Shown: positions 28,905 to 37,530, numbered from the stretch's first letter. The stretch: 42,006 nt of DNA from Clostridia bacterium (GCA_024404025.1 JAKSQP010000020.1:1-42006); one strand, 5' to 3'. The notes: generated by a model not told the origin, from the letters alone. Numbers and translations are program-made.

Positions 28905-30149
28905 ATGATTTTAAAAAGCGACCCGTTTATTTCCGATTCGGAACTGAAATCCGCTCTTCTTGATTCGATCAAGGGGAAGAGCCTTAAAAAAGTGCTTATT
29001 CTTCCGCCCGATTATACAAGAATGTATTCGGGGGCGGGAAAAATAACGGCAATTTATTATGAGGCTCTCAAGGATATATGCGAGGTAGACATAATGCCTG
29101 CTCTCGGCACTCACGAGCCGATGACAAAAGAGGAATGCCTTGCATTCTTCGGCGAGGGCGTTCCGTTTGAAAAGATAATAGTTCATAACTGGCGCAAAGA
29201 TGTTGTTAAAATCGGCGAAGTTCCGGGCGAATTTGTCAGCGAAGTTTCAGAGGGACTCGTTTCGGATAAAATTGATGTTGAGGTCAACAAACTCATTGTT
29301 GACAGAAGCTATGATCTGATTATTTCCGTCGGCCAGGTTGTGCCGCACGAGGTCGTAGGCATGGCAAATTATTCAAAGAATATTTTTGTCGGCTGCGGCG
29401 GAAGCAATATGATAAATTCATCCCACATGCTCGGCGCATTTTACGGAATGGAGCGTATTATGGGCAAGGATCATTCTCCGGTCAGAAAAGTGTTCGACTA
29501 TGCGCAGGAGAATTTTCTCCGGGATATTCCGATCATGTTTGTGCTGACCGTTACAACAAACAAGGGCGACGAAACTTATATCCACGGCCTTTTCATCGGC
29601 TCGCAGAGAGATGTTTTTGAAGAGGCGGTTTCGCTCAGCCAGCAGATAAATCTGACTTATGTTGACGAGCCGTTTAAAAAAGCTGTTGTTTATCTTGACG
29701 GAAGAGAGTTCAAAAGCACATGGCTCGGAAACAAGGCGGTTTACAGAACGAGAATGGCAATGGCGGATGGCGGCGAGCTTATCATTCTCGCTCCCGAGGT
29801 GAAAAAATTCGGCGAGGATGCCGAAAATGACCGGCTGATACGAAAATACGGATATATCGGCAGAGAAAATGTTCTGAAGCTTGTTGAAGAAAACGAGGAT
29901 CTGAAAAATAATCTTTCTGTTGCGGCTCACCTTATTCACGGCTCGTCAGACGGCAGATTCAATATCACCTACTGCACGGAAAAGCTCACGGAAGAAGAGG
30001 TCAGAGGAGCGGGCTTCAATTATATGCCTTATGAAGAGGCATCAAAGATTTATGACCCGAAAAAGCTTTCTGACGGATACCACGAGATAAACGGTGAAAA
30101 AATATTCTATATCAGCAACCCCGCTCTCGGTTTATGGGCGGCAAAATAA
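28905..30149 (+). CDS. larA: LarA-family nickel-pincer racemase (lactate racemase-like)
   Basis: 414 residues, normal for LarA. The family uses a nickel-pincer nucleotide to racemise or epimerise 2-hydroxy acids. Signatures: LPPDYTRMYSG, PALGTHEPMT, GQVVPHEVVGMANYSKNIFVGCGG (the region that tethers the cofactor, with a Lys after SKN) and GLFIGSQRDVFEEA. GGAGGAG precedes the ATG. The cofactor-making genes larB, larC and larE are not in this window. The substrate may be lactate or another 2-hydroxy acid; many LarA homologs act on other substrates. It is followed 21 bp later by a PHP-domain gene in the same direction. Confidence 0.78.
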   Translation: MILKSDPFISDSELKSALLDSIKGKSLKKVLILPPDYTRMYSGAGKITAIYYEALKDICEVDIMPALGTHEPMTKEECLAFFGEGVPFEKIIVHNWRKDVVKIGEVPGEFVSEVSEGLVSDKIDVEVNKLIVDRSYDLIISVGQVVPHEVVGMANYSKNIFVGCGGSNMINSSHMLGAFYGMERIMGKDHSPVRKVFDYAQENFLRDIPIMFVLTVTTNKGDETYIHGLFIGSQRDVFEEAVSLSQQINLTYVDEPFKKAVVYLDGREFKSTWLGNKAVYRTRMAMADGGELIILAPEVKKFGEDAENDRLIRKYGYIGRENVLKLVEENEDLKNNLSVAAHLIHGSSDGRFNITYCTEKLTEEEVRGAGFNYMPYEEASKIYDPKKLSDGYHEINGEKIFYISNPALGLWAAK

Positions 30150-30170
30150 GCAGATCAAAGAAGTGAAATC

Positions 30171-31019
30171 ATGGAAAAATATATAGACCTTCATACTCAT
30201 TCAATCAAATCCGACGGTTCAATGACTCCCGCCGAGGTTGTGAGGGAAGCAAAGAAAGCCGGGCTTTCGGCAATCGCTCTTTCAGACCACGACAGCATTG
30301 AGGGCGTTCGGGAAGCGATGGAGGAGGGCAGAAAAATCGGCGTTGAGGTTGTGCCTGCAATTGAGTTTTCCGTTCAGTCCGACACCGAAACGCATATTCT
30401 CGCATATTATCTTGATATCGAAAACCCGAAGCTGATTCAGACCCTTGATGAATGCAAGCAGGTCAGAGAGCAGAGAAACGCAGAAACCTGCCGAAAGCTC
30501 AACGAGCTCGGTTTTGATGTAACAATGGAAGAGGCAAGAGCGATTGCTCCGAACGGAATTATCGGCAGAGCACATTTTGCAAGGTTTCTGATGGATAAGG
30601 GATATACAAGCAGCGTCAAAGAGGGATTCAAGCTCTATCTTGAAAACGGCAAATATGCCTATTCGGGAACTCAAAGGCTCAAAGACGAGGAAACGGTCAG
30701 GCTTATCAAAGAATGCGGAGGACTTTCTTTCGTTGCCCATCTTCATCTTATCAAACTTGATGATGAAACTCTTAAAAACTTCCTTATAAGGCTTAAAGGA
30801 GCCGGTCTCAACGGCGTTGAGGGTTATTATACCGAATATACTCCCGAAATGCAGGAAAAATATCAGAATATGGCAAAGGAACTCGGGCTGATGATTTCCG
30901 GCGGCACGGATTTCCATGCGCAGATGAAGCCGCATATCAGCATCGGCACGGGTCTCGGAAATATGAAAATTCCTTACAGCGTTCTTGAAAACATAAAAAA
31001 GGCAAAGGAGCTAATATAA
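30171..31019 (+). CDS. PHP-domain phosphoesterase (RNase AM / nucleoside bisphosphate phosphatase group)
   Basis: 282 residues. The PHP metal-binding motifs occur in order: DLHTHS (6-11), SDG (14-16), SDHD (38-41), Glu in PAIEFS, GRAHFA (about 133-138), VAHLH and GGTDFH near the C-terminus. The fold binds three metals and removes phosphate from nucleotides or short RNA 5' ends; YciV-type relatives act as 5'-3' RNases. It follows larA by 21 bp and precedes gnd by one base, so all three are likely co-transcribed. Its role beside sugar genes is unclear. Confidence 0.87.
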   Translation: MEKYIDLHTHSIKSDGSMTPAEVVREAKKAGLSAIALSDHDSIEGVREAMEEGRKIGVEVVPAIEFSVQSDTETHILAYYLDIENPKLIQTLDECKQVREQRNAETCRKLNELGFDVTMEEARAIAPNGIIGRAHFARFLMDKGYTSSVKEGFKLYLENGKYAYSGTQRLKDEETVRLIKECGGLSFVAHLHLIKLDDETLKNFLIRLKGAGLNGVEGYYTEYTPEMQEKYQNMAKELGLMISGGTDFHAQMKPHISIGTGLGNMKIPYSVLENIKKAKELI

Positions 31020-31020
31020 A

Positions 31021-32469
31021 ATGAAAAAATCAGATATCGGTCTTATCGGACTTGCCGTTATGGGCGAAAACCTTGTTATGAATATGGAAAGCAAGGGATT
31101 CACGGTTTCCGTTTATAACAGGACTACACAGAAGGTAACGGATTTCGTAAACGGCAGAGCAAAGGGCAAAAACATCGTCGGCACATATTCTCTTGAGGAG
31201 CTTGTTGAGTCTCTCGCAAAGCCACGCAAGGTTATGATGATGATCAAAGCAGGGGCGGCAGTTGATTCGATGATCGACACCCTCATTCCTCTTCTTGAAG
31301 AAGGCGACATCATTATTGACGGCGGCAACTCCCATTTCCCCGACACAGCAAGAAGAACTGCCTATGTTGAAAGCAAGGGTATGCTCTATATCGGCACCGG
31401 TGTTTCCGGAGGCGAAGAAGGCGCTCTTAAAGGTCCGAGCATGATGCCCGGCGGCTCACCGAAAGCGTGGGAAAGCGTTAAGCCGATTCTTCAGGCGATC
31501 TGCGCAAAGGTTGAAGACGGCTCACCCTGCTGCGACTGGGTAGGAGAAAACGGCGCAGGTCACTTTGTTAAGATGGTTCATAACGGAATCGAATACGGCG
31601 ATATGCAGCTTATCTGCGAAGCATATCAGCTTATGAGAGATTATCTCGGCATGACGGCAGACGAAATGCACGAAGTATTCGCAAAGTGGAACACCGAAGA
31701 GCTTGACAGCTATCTTATTGAAATCACAAGAGATATTCTTGCATATAAGGAAAACGGCGAACCGATCGTTGAAAAGATTCTTGACACCGCCGGCCAGAAG
31801 GGTACCGGCAAATGGACGGGCATTGCGGCTCTTGACGAAGGTATTCCCCTTACTCTTATCGGAGAAGCTGTATTTTCAAGATGCCTCAGCGCTATGAAAG
31901 AAGAAAGAGTTGCTGCTTCAAAGGTGCTTACCGGTCCTTCGTTTAAGTTTGAGGGCGATAGAGCGCAGTTCATTGAAGACATCAAAAATGCTCTTTTTGC
32001 CGCAAAGATCGTTTCCTATGCTCAGGGTTATACTCTTATGAGAGCGGCGGCAGGCAATTACGGCTGGAATCTCAATTACGGCGGAATCGCTCTTATGTGG
32101 AGAGGCGGCTGCATCATCAGAAGTGTCTTCCTCGGAAAAATCAAAGAAGCGTTTGACAATGATCCCGAGCTTACCAATCTTCTTCTTGATCCCTATTTCA
32201 AGGGCGTTATGGATAAGGCACAGGCAGGCTGGAGAAGAGTTTGCGCTTCGGCAATCTCCGCAGGCATTCCTCTTCCCGCAATGACGGCAGCTCTCAATTA
32301 TTATGACGGCTATCGCTGCGCTAATCTCCCCGCAAATCTTCTTCAGGCTCAGCGTGACTATTTCGGCGCTCATACCTATGAAAGAGTTGACCACGCAAGG
32401 GGAGAATTCTTCCACACCAACTGGACCGGCGAAGGCGGAAACACGGCAGCTTCGCAGTATAACGCATAA
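31021..32469 (+). CDS. gnd: 6-phosphogluconate dehydrogenase, decarboxylating
   Basis: 482 residues, full length of the long homodimeric form. It converts 6-phosphogluconate to ribulose 5-phosphate and CO2, reducing NADP+ (or NAD+). The Rossmann motif GLIGLAVMGENL is at 7-18 with an Asn-Arg-Thr pattern typical of NADP+ use. GGNSHFPDT binds substrate; the catalytic Lys184 and neighbours His187-Asn188 sit in GAGHFVKMVHNGIEYGD. AAGGAG lies inside the preceding gene and the start is one base after its stop (TAAAATG). It is followed by a PfkB kinase. It supplies pentose phosphates for the pentose pathway. Confidence 0.97.
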   Translation: MKKSDIGLIGLAVMGENLVMNMESKGFTVSVYNRTTQKVTDFVNGRAKGKNIVGTYSLEELVESLAKPRKVMMMIKAGAAVDSMIDTLIPLLEEGDIIIDGGNSHFPDTARRTAYVESKGMLYIGTGVSGGEEGALKGPSMMPGGSPKAWESVKPILQAICAKVEDGSPCCDWVGENGAGHFVKMVHNGIEYGDMQLICEAYQLMRDYLGMTADEMHEVFAKWNTEELDSYLIEITRDILAYKENGEPIVEKILDTAGQKGTGKWTGIAALDEGIPLTLIGEAVFSRCLSAMKEERVAASKVLTGPSFKFEGDRAQFIEDIKNALFAAKIVSYAQGYTLMRAAAGNYGWNLNYGGIALMWRGGCIIRSVFLGKIKEAFDNDPELTNLLLDPYFKGVMDKAQAGWRRVCASAISAGIPLPAMTAALNYYDGYRCANLPANLLQAQRDYFGAHTYERVDHARGEFFHTNWTGEGGNTAASQYNA

Positions 32470-32492
32470 ATCAGATAAAGGAGAAAAGAAAA

Positions 32493-33572
32493 ATGCTTCT
32501 TGATATTAAAAAAGATTATTCCTGGGCAGTAGTTGTTCCCACGAGTATGGGTGTTCGCATCTGCCCGGCAGAGGGTCAGACTGTTGCATCAAGCAATTTG
32601 TTCAGAATGCAGGCAACAAGCGCAGAAACAAATGTTGCAAGCATTTCATCATATCTCGGTCTGCCTGTAAAGGTCCTCACGACATTTGTTAAAGACAGCC
32701 AGATAGCCTCCTTCATCAAGCAGGATCTCCGTTCAAGAGGAATGGTTTTTGAAGGCAAGGATGTTGAAAAAGGCGGACCCTGGGGATACCGCCATCAGTT
32801 CAACATTGCCGACAGCGGAAGCGGCTCAAGAGGACCGAGAGTTGAAAATGACAGAGCGGGTGAGGTCGGCAGAACTCTTTCGATTGACGATTTTGATGTT
32901 GACCGCATTTTCGGCAAAGAGGGAGTGGGAGTTCTTCATCTTTCGGGACTTATTGCCGCCCTTTCTCCCGACACGGGCAAATTCTGCCTTGAGCTTGCAA
33001 GAGCAGCAAAAAAATACGGAACGGCGATCTCGTTTGATCTCAATTACAGAGCAACCTTCTGGAAGGGAAGAGAAGCGGAGCTGAGCGCAATTTTCTCCGA
33101 AATCGCTTCAAATGCAGATATTCTTGTCGGCAATGAAGAGGATTTTCAGCTTTGCCTCGGAATCAAAGGCCCCGAAGCAGGCGGCAAGGATATAGCCTCC
33201 AAAATTGAAAGCTTCAAGGAAATGATAGGTAGAGTTAAAGAAGCATATCCCAACGCAAAGGTATTTGCAACAACTCTCCGCCAGGTTATCAATGCCAACA
33301 CTCATCTTTGGGGGGCAATTATGTTAGCGGGCGATCATTGGCATGTTGTTGAGCCGAGAGAAATCAGAGTGCTTGATCGAATCGGCGGCGGCGACGGCTT
33401 TGTAGGCGGTCTTCTTTATGCAGTCATCAAGGGTTGGGAAAGCGAAAAATGGATCCAGTTCGGCTGGGCGAGCGGCGCTCTCGCAACAACCTTCCTTACC
33501 GACTATGCACAGCCTGCGGATGAAGATATGATCTGGAGTGTCTGGAGCGGAAACGCAAGAGTAAAAAGATAA
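32493..33572 (+). CDS. PfkB-family carbohydrate kinase
   Basis: 359 residues, slightly longer than typical. PfkB features are the N-terminal alpha/beta sugar site, an SFDLNYRATFW motif (as in ketogluconate and fructose kinases), IGGGDGFVGGLLYAV with the catalytic Asp301, and a NEED loop (NEEDFQL). The insert around residues 85-130 (SGSGSRGPRVENDRAG) is unusual. 2-keto-3-deoxygluconate kinase is plausible given UxaC further downstream, but other sugars cannot be excluded. AAAGGAG precedes the ATG. It ends the transcript that includes gnd; a terminator follows at 33644. Confidence 0.85.
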   Translation: MLLDIKKDYSWAVVVPTSMGVRICPAEGQTVASSNLFRMQATSAETNVASISSYLGLPVKVLTTFVKDSQIASFIKQDLRSRGMVFEGKDVEKGGPWGYRHQFNIADSGSGSRGPRVENDRAGEVGRTLSIDDFDVDRIFGKEGVGVLHLSGLIAALSPDTGKFCLELARAAKKYGTAISFDLNYRATFWKGREAELSAIFSEIASNADILVGNEEDFQLCLGIKGPEAGGKDIASKIESFKEMIGRVKEAYPNAKVFATTLRQVINANTHLWGAIMLAGDHWHVVEPREIRVLDRIGGGDGFVGGLLYAVIKGWESEKWIQFGWASGALATTFLTDYAQPADEDMIWSVWSGNARVKR

Positions 33573-33643
33573 AATCTGCCGGTTCAACCGGTGAACATAT
33601 AATTATATTTCTCGAATAATAAAGGTTGATATGACATAAAAGG

Positions 33644-33679
33644 GACAGCCCGGATTTTTATCTTCGGGCTGTCTTTTTT
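33644..33679 (+). terminator. Terminator after the kinase gene
   Basis: A perfect 9 bp stem (33644-33652 with 33665-33673) with extra inner pairs, then six T (33674-33679). Confidence 0.92.
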
Positions 33680-33834
33680 GGCTTTGTGTGGGATAATATA
33701 ATGTAATAAAAAAATATAATACTATAGTAAAAAATATCCGGCAAATGTATATTTTACGGTGCTGTATAAAAGTGCCATTTTCAGATAATAATATATTACA
33801 GAGGAACTGCATAATAATAGTAATATAGAAATTA

Positions 33835-33939
33835 TGTAACACAATTTTACCGTTTTGTAACCATTTGTAACTTTTTCTGTTTTTCACAAATAAATTTACA
33901 GTTTTTGACAAATACTGACAAGATTAAGCAATTTGTCAA
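33835..33939 (+). promoter_or_regulatory. Phased TGTAAC boxes and a 10 bp inverted repeat in the AT-rich gap before the G5/3D gene
   Basis: The 440 bp between 33680 and 34120 hold no gene and are very AT-rich. TGTAAC occurs at 33835, 33856 and 33866, spaced 21 and 10 bp, about whole helical turns. TTTGACAAAT (33904-33913) is mirrored by ATTTGTCAAA (33930-33939), and the same box recurs at the -35 of the promoter at 34006. WalR sites are TGTWAH-N5-TGTWAH and control cell-wall hydrolases, but here the spacer is four bases and the boxes are about 140-170 bp upstream of the visible promoter. Confidence 0.4.
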
Positions 33940-34005
33940 AGTGACAATTGTAAAATAATGTCAACTCGTTTGTGCAAAATAAACAAAAATTTTTTAGCGA
34001 GTGAT

Positions 34006-34034
34006 TTGACAAATAAGCCATTCGACAATATAAT
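34006..34034 (+). promoter_or_regulatory. Full-consensus promoter of the G5/3D protein
   Basis: TTGACA (34006-34011), 17 bp, TATAAT (34029-34034). The -35 lies inside an ATTTGACAAAT repeat box. Confidence 0.92.
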
Positions 34035-34062
34035 TTCAATCGTTGCAAAAGAAAACAGAAGG

Positions 34063-34082
34063 ATGACCTTTTGAAAGGTCAT
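34063..34082 (+). promoter_or_regulatory. Leader hairpin before the G5/3D gene
   Basis: A perfect 8 bp stem (ATGACCTT/AAGGTCAT) with a four-base loop in an 80 nt leader, not followed by T. It may protect the mRNA 5' end; no known riboswitch is recognised. Confidence 0.5.
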
Positions 34083-34120
34083 ATCCCAAGCTACTGATGC
34101 ACAGCATTAAGGAGAATGTT

Positions 34121-35374
34121 ATGATTAAAAATTCATCATCCGCCTCGCAGAAAACGCACGGGTATATTTTCAGGGCAGTATCCCTCGGAGTTGCCGCAAC
34201 GTTCGTTATCTCCGGCACTTCTTCCGCTTATGCGGCAAACGGTGCAAAGCAGATAAACATTGTAGACGGTGAAAAATCAATAAGCATAACCTCAAGATCA
34301 TCAAATCCGGCAGAAATCGTCAGATTGGCGGGAATCAAGCTCGGCGCTTATGATGAGCTGGACACAAAGAGTTTTTCCGGCAATGACGGCGACACGATCA
34401 GAATCAACAGAGCGAAGTTTTTCCGTGTTGATGATGATGGAAGCATAGGTTACTTTGTCGGATATTCGGGCACGATAGCGGAAATTTTCGCAGACAGAGG
34501 AATAACGGTCAACGAAGGCGATGTTGTCAGCTTGGATCTCGGCGCAAAGGTGTTTGACGGAATGAGTCTTCTGATCAGACGTGCGTTTACGATTAAGGTT
34601 GAGGCAGACGGAAAAGAAATATCAATTCCCGTTACCGATATTACGGTTAAAGAAGTTCTTGAAAGAGCCGGCATAACTCTCGGAGAAAATGATACCGTTG
34701 TTCCTGCGCTTGACAGCACAGTCAACGAATCAACAAGAGTTAAGGTCAGCAGAGTCGAATATAAAACAAGATCCGAAAATAAAGAGATTGATTTTGCAAC
34801 CGATATCGTTTATGACGATGAAATGTATGTCGGCGAATCAAAGATCGCTTCAAAAGGCAAAAAAGGCATTAAAGAAATCTTTTTCAAAGAGAAATATGTT
34901 GACGGTGTTCTTGTTGAAACAATTCCCGACGGCGAAAAAGTTTCGCAGGCTCCCACAGCCGAAATAAAAAAGGTCGGCACAAAGAAGAGAGACGAGCTTG
35001 CAGCTTACAGAAACACCGCTTCACCGATTTCGGAGCTTTCAATTCCAAACGGAATCGAGCTTGACGAAAACGGCGCTCCCGTAAAATATAAGTCAAAAAT
35101 CAGCGCAAAGGCGACCGCTTACACGGGCGATCCCGCAACTGCAAGCGGAAGAAAGCCGATGGCAGGCCATATTGCGGTTGACCCGACTGAATATCCTTAC
35201 GGCACGGAGCTGTTTATTACTTCGGCAGACGGAACTTATGTTTACGGTTACTGCGTTGCAGCCGATACCGGCGGATTCGTTGAGATGGGTAACACCGATG
35301 TTGACCTCTATATGAATAACGAGGAAATGTGTTTTGACTGGGGCAACAGACCCATAACAATTTATGTTTTGTAA
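34121..35374 (+). CDS. Secreted DUF348/G5/3D-domain protein (YabE-like wall-active protein)
   Basis: 417 residues. A signal peptide (about 1-38, SSAYA then A) exports it. Three DUF348 repeats (about 42-210) precede a G5 domain (FATDIVYDDEMYVGES through FFKEKYVDGVLVETI) and a C-terminal 3D domain (AYTG, DPTEYPYGTELF, VAADTGG, DVDLYM), where the Asp residues of the Rpf/MltA-like catalytic region lie. Such proteins are thought to cut or remodel peptidoglycan in stationary phase or spore revival. The ATG at 34121 has AAGGAGA upstream; an earlier in-frame ATG at 34097 has no site. A perfect promoter lies 87 bp upstream. A terminator follows at 35380. Confidence 0.9.
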   Translation: MIKNSSSASQKTHGYIFRAVSLGVAATFVISGTSSAYAANGAKQINIVDGEKSISITSRSSNPAEIVRLAGIKLGAYDELDTKSFSGNDGDTIRINRAKFFRVDDDGSIGYFVGYSGTIAEIFADRGITVNEGDVVSLDLGAKVFDGMSLLIRRAFTIKVEADGKEISIPVTDITVKEVLERAGITLGENDTVVPALDSTVNESTRVKVSRVEYKTRSENKEIDFATDIVYDDEMYVGESKIASKGKKGIKEIFFKEKYVDGVLVETIPDGEKVSQAPTAEIKKVGTKKRDELAAYRNTASPISELSIPNGIELDENGAPVKYKSKISAKATAYTGDPATASGRKPMAGHIAVDPTEYPYGTELFITSADGTYVYGYCVAADTGGFVEMGNTDVDLYMNNEEMCFDWGNRPITIYVL

Positions 35375-35379
35375 TTAAA

Positions 35380-35435
35380 AAAAGGATTTTAAGAAATCAT
35401 TTTATAATGATGATCTTAAAATCCTTTTATTTTTG
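35380..35435 (+). terminator. Terminator after the G5/3D gene
   Basis: A 14 bp AT-rich stem (35380-35393 with 35415-35428) with a T-rich end. Between it and the next gene (to 35594) there is only an AT-rich stretch with TCTAAT repeats and a small GC hairpin near 35557-35573. Confidence 0.75.
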
Positions 35436-35594
35436 ATCAGTGATTTACAAACCGGATTATGAAATTATGCCCGGGTATCGCCATTTCAAAAAAATTTTTG
35501 AAAATTATATTTTTCTAATATTATTCTAATCTTTTCGGATTATTATCTAATCAAGGTCAGGGACAAACCCCGACGAAGAAAGGAAATAAAGAAT

Positions 35595-36485
35595 ATGAAA
35601 AAATCAAGAATCATCACAGCTATAGTATCAACCGCAGTTATCGCAGGCAGCATTTTCACTCTGGCATCCTGCTCCGGAAAAACAGAAAGCACTGCTCCGG
35701 CAGCAAACGCAGATCATAGCGCAGTTGAAAAGGTTTCAACGGTTGCTCCTTCCGAAATCACGGCAGATGAAGCAATTGTAATCGCTTTCAATCACGCAGG
35801 AGTTTCCGAAAATGAAGCTGTTCTTGAAATCGGCTCACCCGAGCTTGATAAGGATGACGGCATCGCTCATTACAATGTTGAATTCACCGCAAACGGCTTT
35901 GAGTATGACTATGAAATCGGTTTGGACGGAACGATAATCGAAAACGGCAAAGAAGCAGAAGATGCTGCCGAAAAAGATGCTCCGGCAAAAGCTGAAAAGG
36001 CTCCGGATGCAAAAGCGGAGAAAGAGGGCTTTATCAGCATCGATTCGGCAAAAAATGCCGCTCTCGTTCATGCGGGCCTTAAGGCATCGGATGTTAAATT
36101 CAAAAAGGCAAAGCTTGATACGGATGACAGAATCGCTCATTATGATATTGAATTCGTAAGCGGCGAAATGGAATATGAATATGAAATCAATGCGCAGTCC
36201 GGCAAGGTAGGAGAATTTGACAAAGAACGCTATGTTGAAGAAAAGACAAAAGCACCCGTTGACACATCATCATTTATCTCCGCAGATGAAGCAAAGGCAA
36301 TTGCATTCAAAAAAGCGGGTGTAAACGCTTCGGAAGCTTCAAAAATCAAATGTGTTCTTGATGCAGATGATATGTTTGCCCACTATGAGATAGAGTTCGT
36401 TTTCGGCGGATATGAATATGATTTTGATATTAACGCAAAGTCAGGCAAGATCATTGAAAGCGACAAAGAAAAAATATACAGATAA
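35595..36485 (+). CDS. Lipoprotein with three PepSY domains
   Basis: 296 residues. The signal ends in the lipobox LASC, so the Cys near residue 26 is lipid-modified. Three PepSY-like repeats follow (about 55-115, 147-205, 225-293), each a helix (ADEAIVIAFNHAGV, DSAKNAALVHAGL, DEAKAIAFKKAGV) and strands ending DDxxAHYxxEF then YEYEI or YDFDI. Linkers between repeats are Ala/Lys/Glu-rich. PepSY domains are often linked with peptidase inhibition or peptide binding at the cell surface. It sits between two wall-remodelling genes, which fits a role in controlling wall hydrolases. No strong promoter is evident; TTGAAA at 35498 is the best -35 candidate. AAAGGAAAT precedes the ATG. Confidence 0.88.
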   Translation: MKKSRIITAIVSTAVIAGSIFTLASCSGKTESTAPAANADHSAVEKVSTVAPSEITADEAIVIAFNHAGVSENEAVLEIGSPELDKDDGIAHYNVEFTANGFEYDYEIGLDGTIIENGKEAEDAAEKDAPAKAEKAPDAKAEKEGFISIDSAKNAALVHAGLKASDVKFKKAKLDTDDRIAHYDIEFVSGEMEYEYEINAQSGKVGEFDKERYVEEKTKAPVDTSSFISADEAKAIAFKKAGVNASEASKIKCVLDADDMFAHYEIEFVFGGYEYDFDINAKSGKIIESDKEKIYR

Positions 36486-36498
36486 TTCGATTGACTGA

Positions 36499-36529
36499 CG
36501 GAGCTCCGTGACTGCGGGGCTCCGGTTTT
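36499..36529 (+). terminator. Terminator after the PepSY lipoprotein gene
   Basis: A 10 bp stem with one G-T (36499-36508 with 36515-36524), then a short four-T run. Confidence 0.75.
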
Positions 36530-36550
36530 AATTGTTTACAGCTTATTAAC

Positions 36551-36579
36551 TTGATTTTCGGGCGGCACTATGATAAAAT
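36551..36579 (+). promoter_or_regulatory. Promoter of mltG
   Basis: TTGATT (36551-36556), 17 bp, TAAAAT (36574-36579), with a TG one base before the -10. The predicted transcript start is at or within a few bases of the ATG at 36586. Confidence 0.7.
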
Positions 36580-36585
36580 TCAGAT

Positions 36586-37422
36586 ATGAATAAAAAAATA
36601 ATAAAAAGAATATCGAAGCTTATTGCGGCGGCATCGGCTGCTGCCATCCTTCTTTCGCTCGCAGGCTGTTCGATCGGCGGAAATACAAATAAAGAAAAAA
36701 CTGCCGCCACGCAGGCCGCAACAGTCAGAGTGATGTTCCCCGAGGGATCAACGGTTTGCCAAATCGCAGAGCTTCTTGAAAAAAACGGAGTATGCTCCGC
36801 AGCGGATTTTATGGCTCTTTCCAATGATGCCGCTCTTGCTTCGGAATACGGGATCGTTATCGAAAATCCGCAGAACAGAGCTTTCCTTCTTGAGGGATAT
36901 CTCTATCCCGATACCTATGATTTTTATGTCGGCGAAAGCGCTGAAAAAGCCATCAGAAGATTTCTTAAAAATGCTCAATCAAAGTTTGATGATGAATTCC
37001 GTGCCGAATGTGAAAAAGCAGGAATGACCGTTGACGAGGTTATTACCCTTGCTTCCATTATTCAGGAGGAAGCGGGCGATCCCGCAGAAATGAGCAAGGT
37101 TTCATCGGTGCTTCATAACCGGCTCAACAGCAAAAAATTCAAAAGCCTTCAATGCGATGTGACGATTTTTTATCTTGAGGGCTCGGTCAGACCGAATGTC
37201 AGCGAGGAAAAATTTGATGAGCTTCGGGAGCTTTATAATACCTATAAATGCAAAGGTCTTCCGGAGGGACCGATAACGAATGTCGGTTCAGAAGCGCTCA
37301 ATGCAGCTCTGAATCCCGTTGAATCGGACTGGTATTATTTTGTGACCGATGATGCAGGAGAATATCATTACGCCGAAACATGGGAAGAACATCAGGAAAA
37401 CTGCGAAAACGCAGGATTATAA
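36586..37422 (+). CDS. mltG: Endolytic transglycosylase MltG (YceG family), lipoprotein form
   Basis: 278 residues, shorter than the usual 330-380. MltG cuts nascent glycan strands and sets their length. The LysM-like region (VMFPEGSTVCQIAELLEKNGV) precedes the YceG catalytic domain: LEGYLYPDTYDF, LASIIQEEAGDPAEM with catalytic glutamate 161 or 162, SVLHNRLN, LQCDVTIFY and YNTYKCKGLPEGPITNVG. Instead of the usual membrane helix, the N-terminus ends in a lipobox LAGC (Cys28), so it appears lipid-anchored. No ribosome binding site precedes the ATG, which sits at the predicted transcription start (leaderless or nearly so). A terminator follows at once. Confidence 0.9.
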   Translation: MNKKIIKRISKLIAAASAAAILLSLAGCSIGGNTNKEKTAATQAATVRVMFPEGSTVCQIAELLEKNGVCSAADFMALSNDAALASEYGIVIENPQNRAFLLEGYLYPDTYDFYVGESAEKAIRRFLKNAQSKFDDEFRAECEKAGMTVDEVITLASIIQEEAGDPAEMSKVSSVLHNRLNSKKFKSLQCDVTIFYLEGSVRPNVSEEKFDELRELYNTYKCKGLPEGPITNVGSEALNAALNPVESDWYYFVTDDAGEYHYAETWEEHQENCENAGL

Positions 37423-37427
37423 ATTTC

Positions 37428-37459
37428 AACACCGTTTTGAAGGACAAGACGGTGTTTTT
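37428..37459 (+). terminator. Terminator of mltG
   Basis: An 11 bp stem with one G-T (37428-37438 with 37446-37456), then a T run ending at 37459. Confidence 0.85.
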
Positions 37460-37468
37460 ATTTTATAC

Positions 37469-37496
37469 TTGAAAATATTAAATTTTATGATAAAAT
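37469..37496 (+). promoter_or_regulatory. Promoter of uxaC-glpK-malic enzyme
   Basis: TTGAAA (37469-37474), 16 bp, TAAAAT (37491-37496) with TG upstream. It lies only a few bases after the mltG terminator. No catabolite-control site was identified by eye. Confidence 0.65.
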
Positions 37497-37530
37497 TATT
37501 ATGTATAAATATATTCAGGAGGAATGTATT

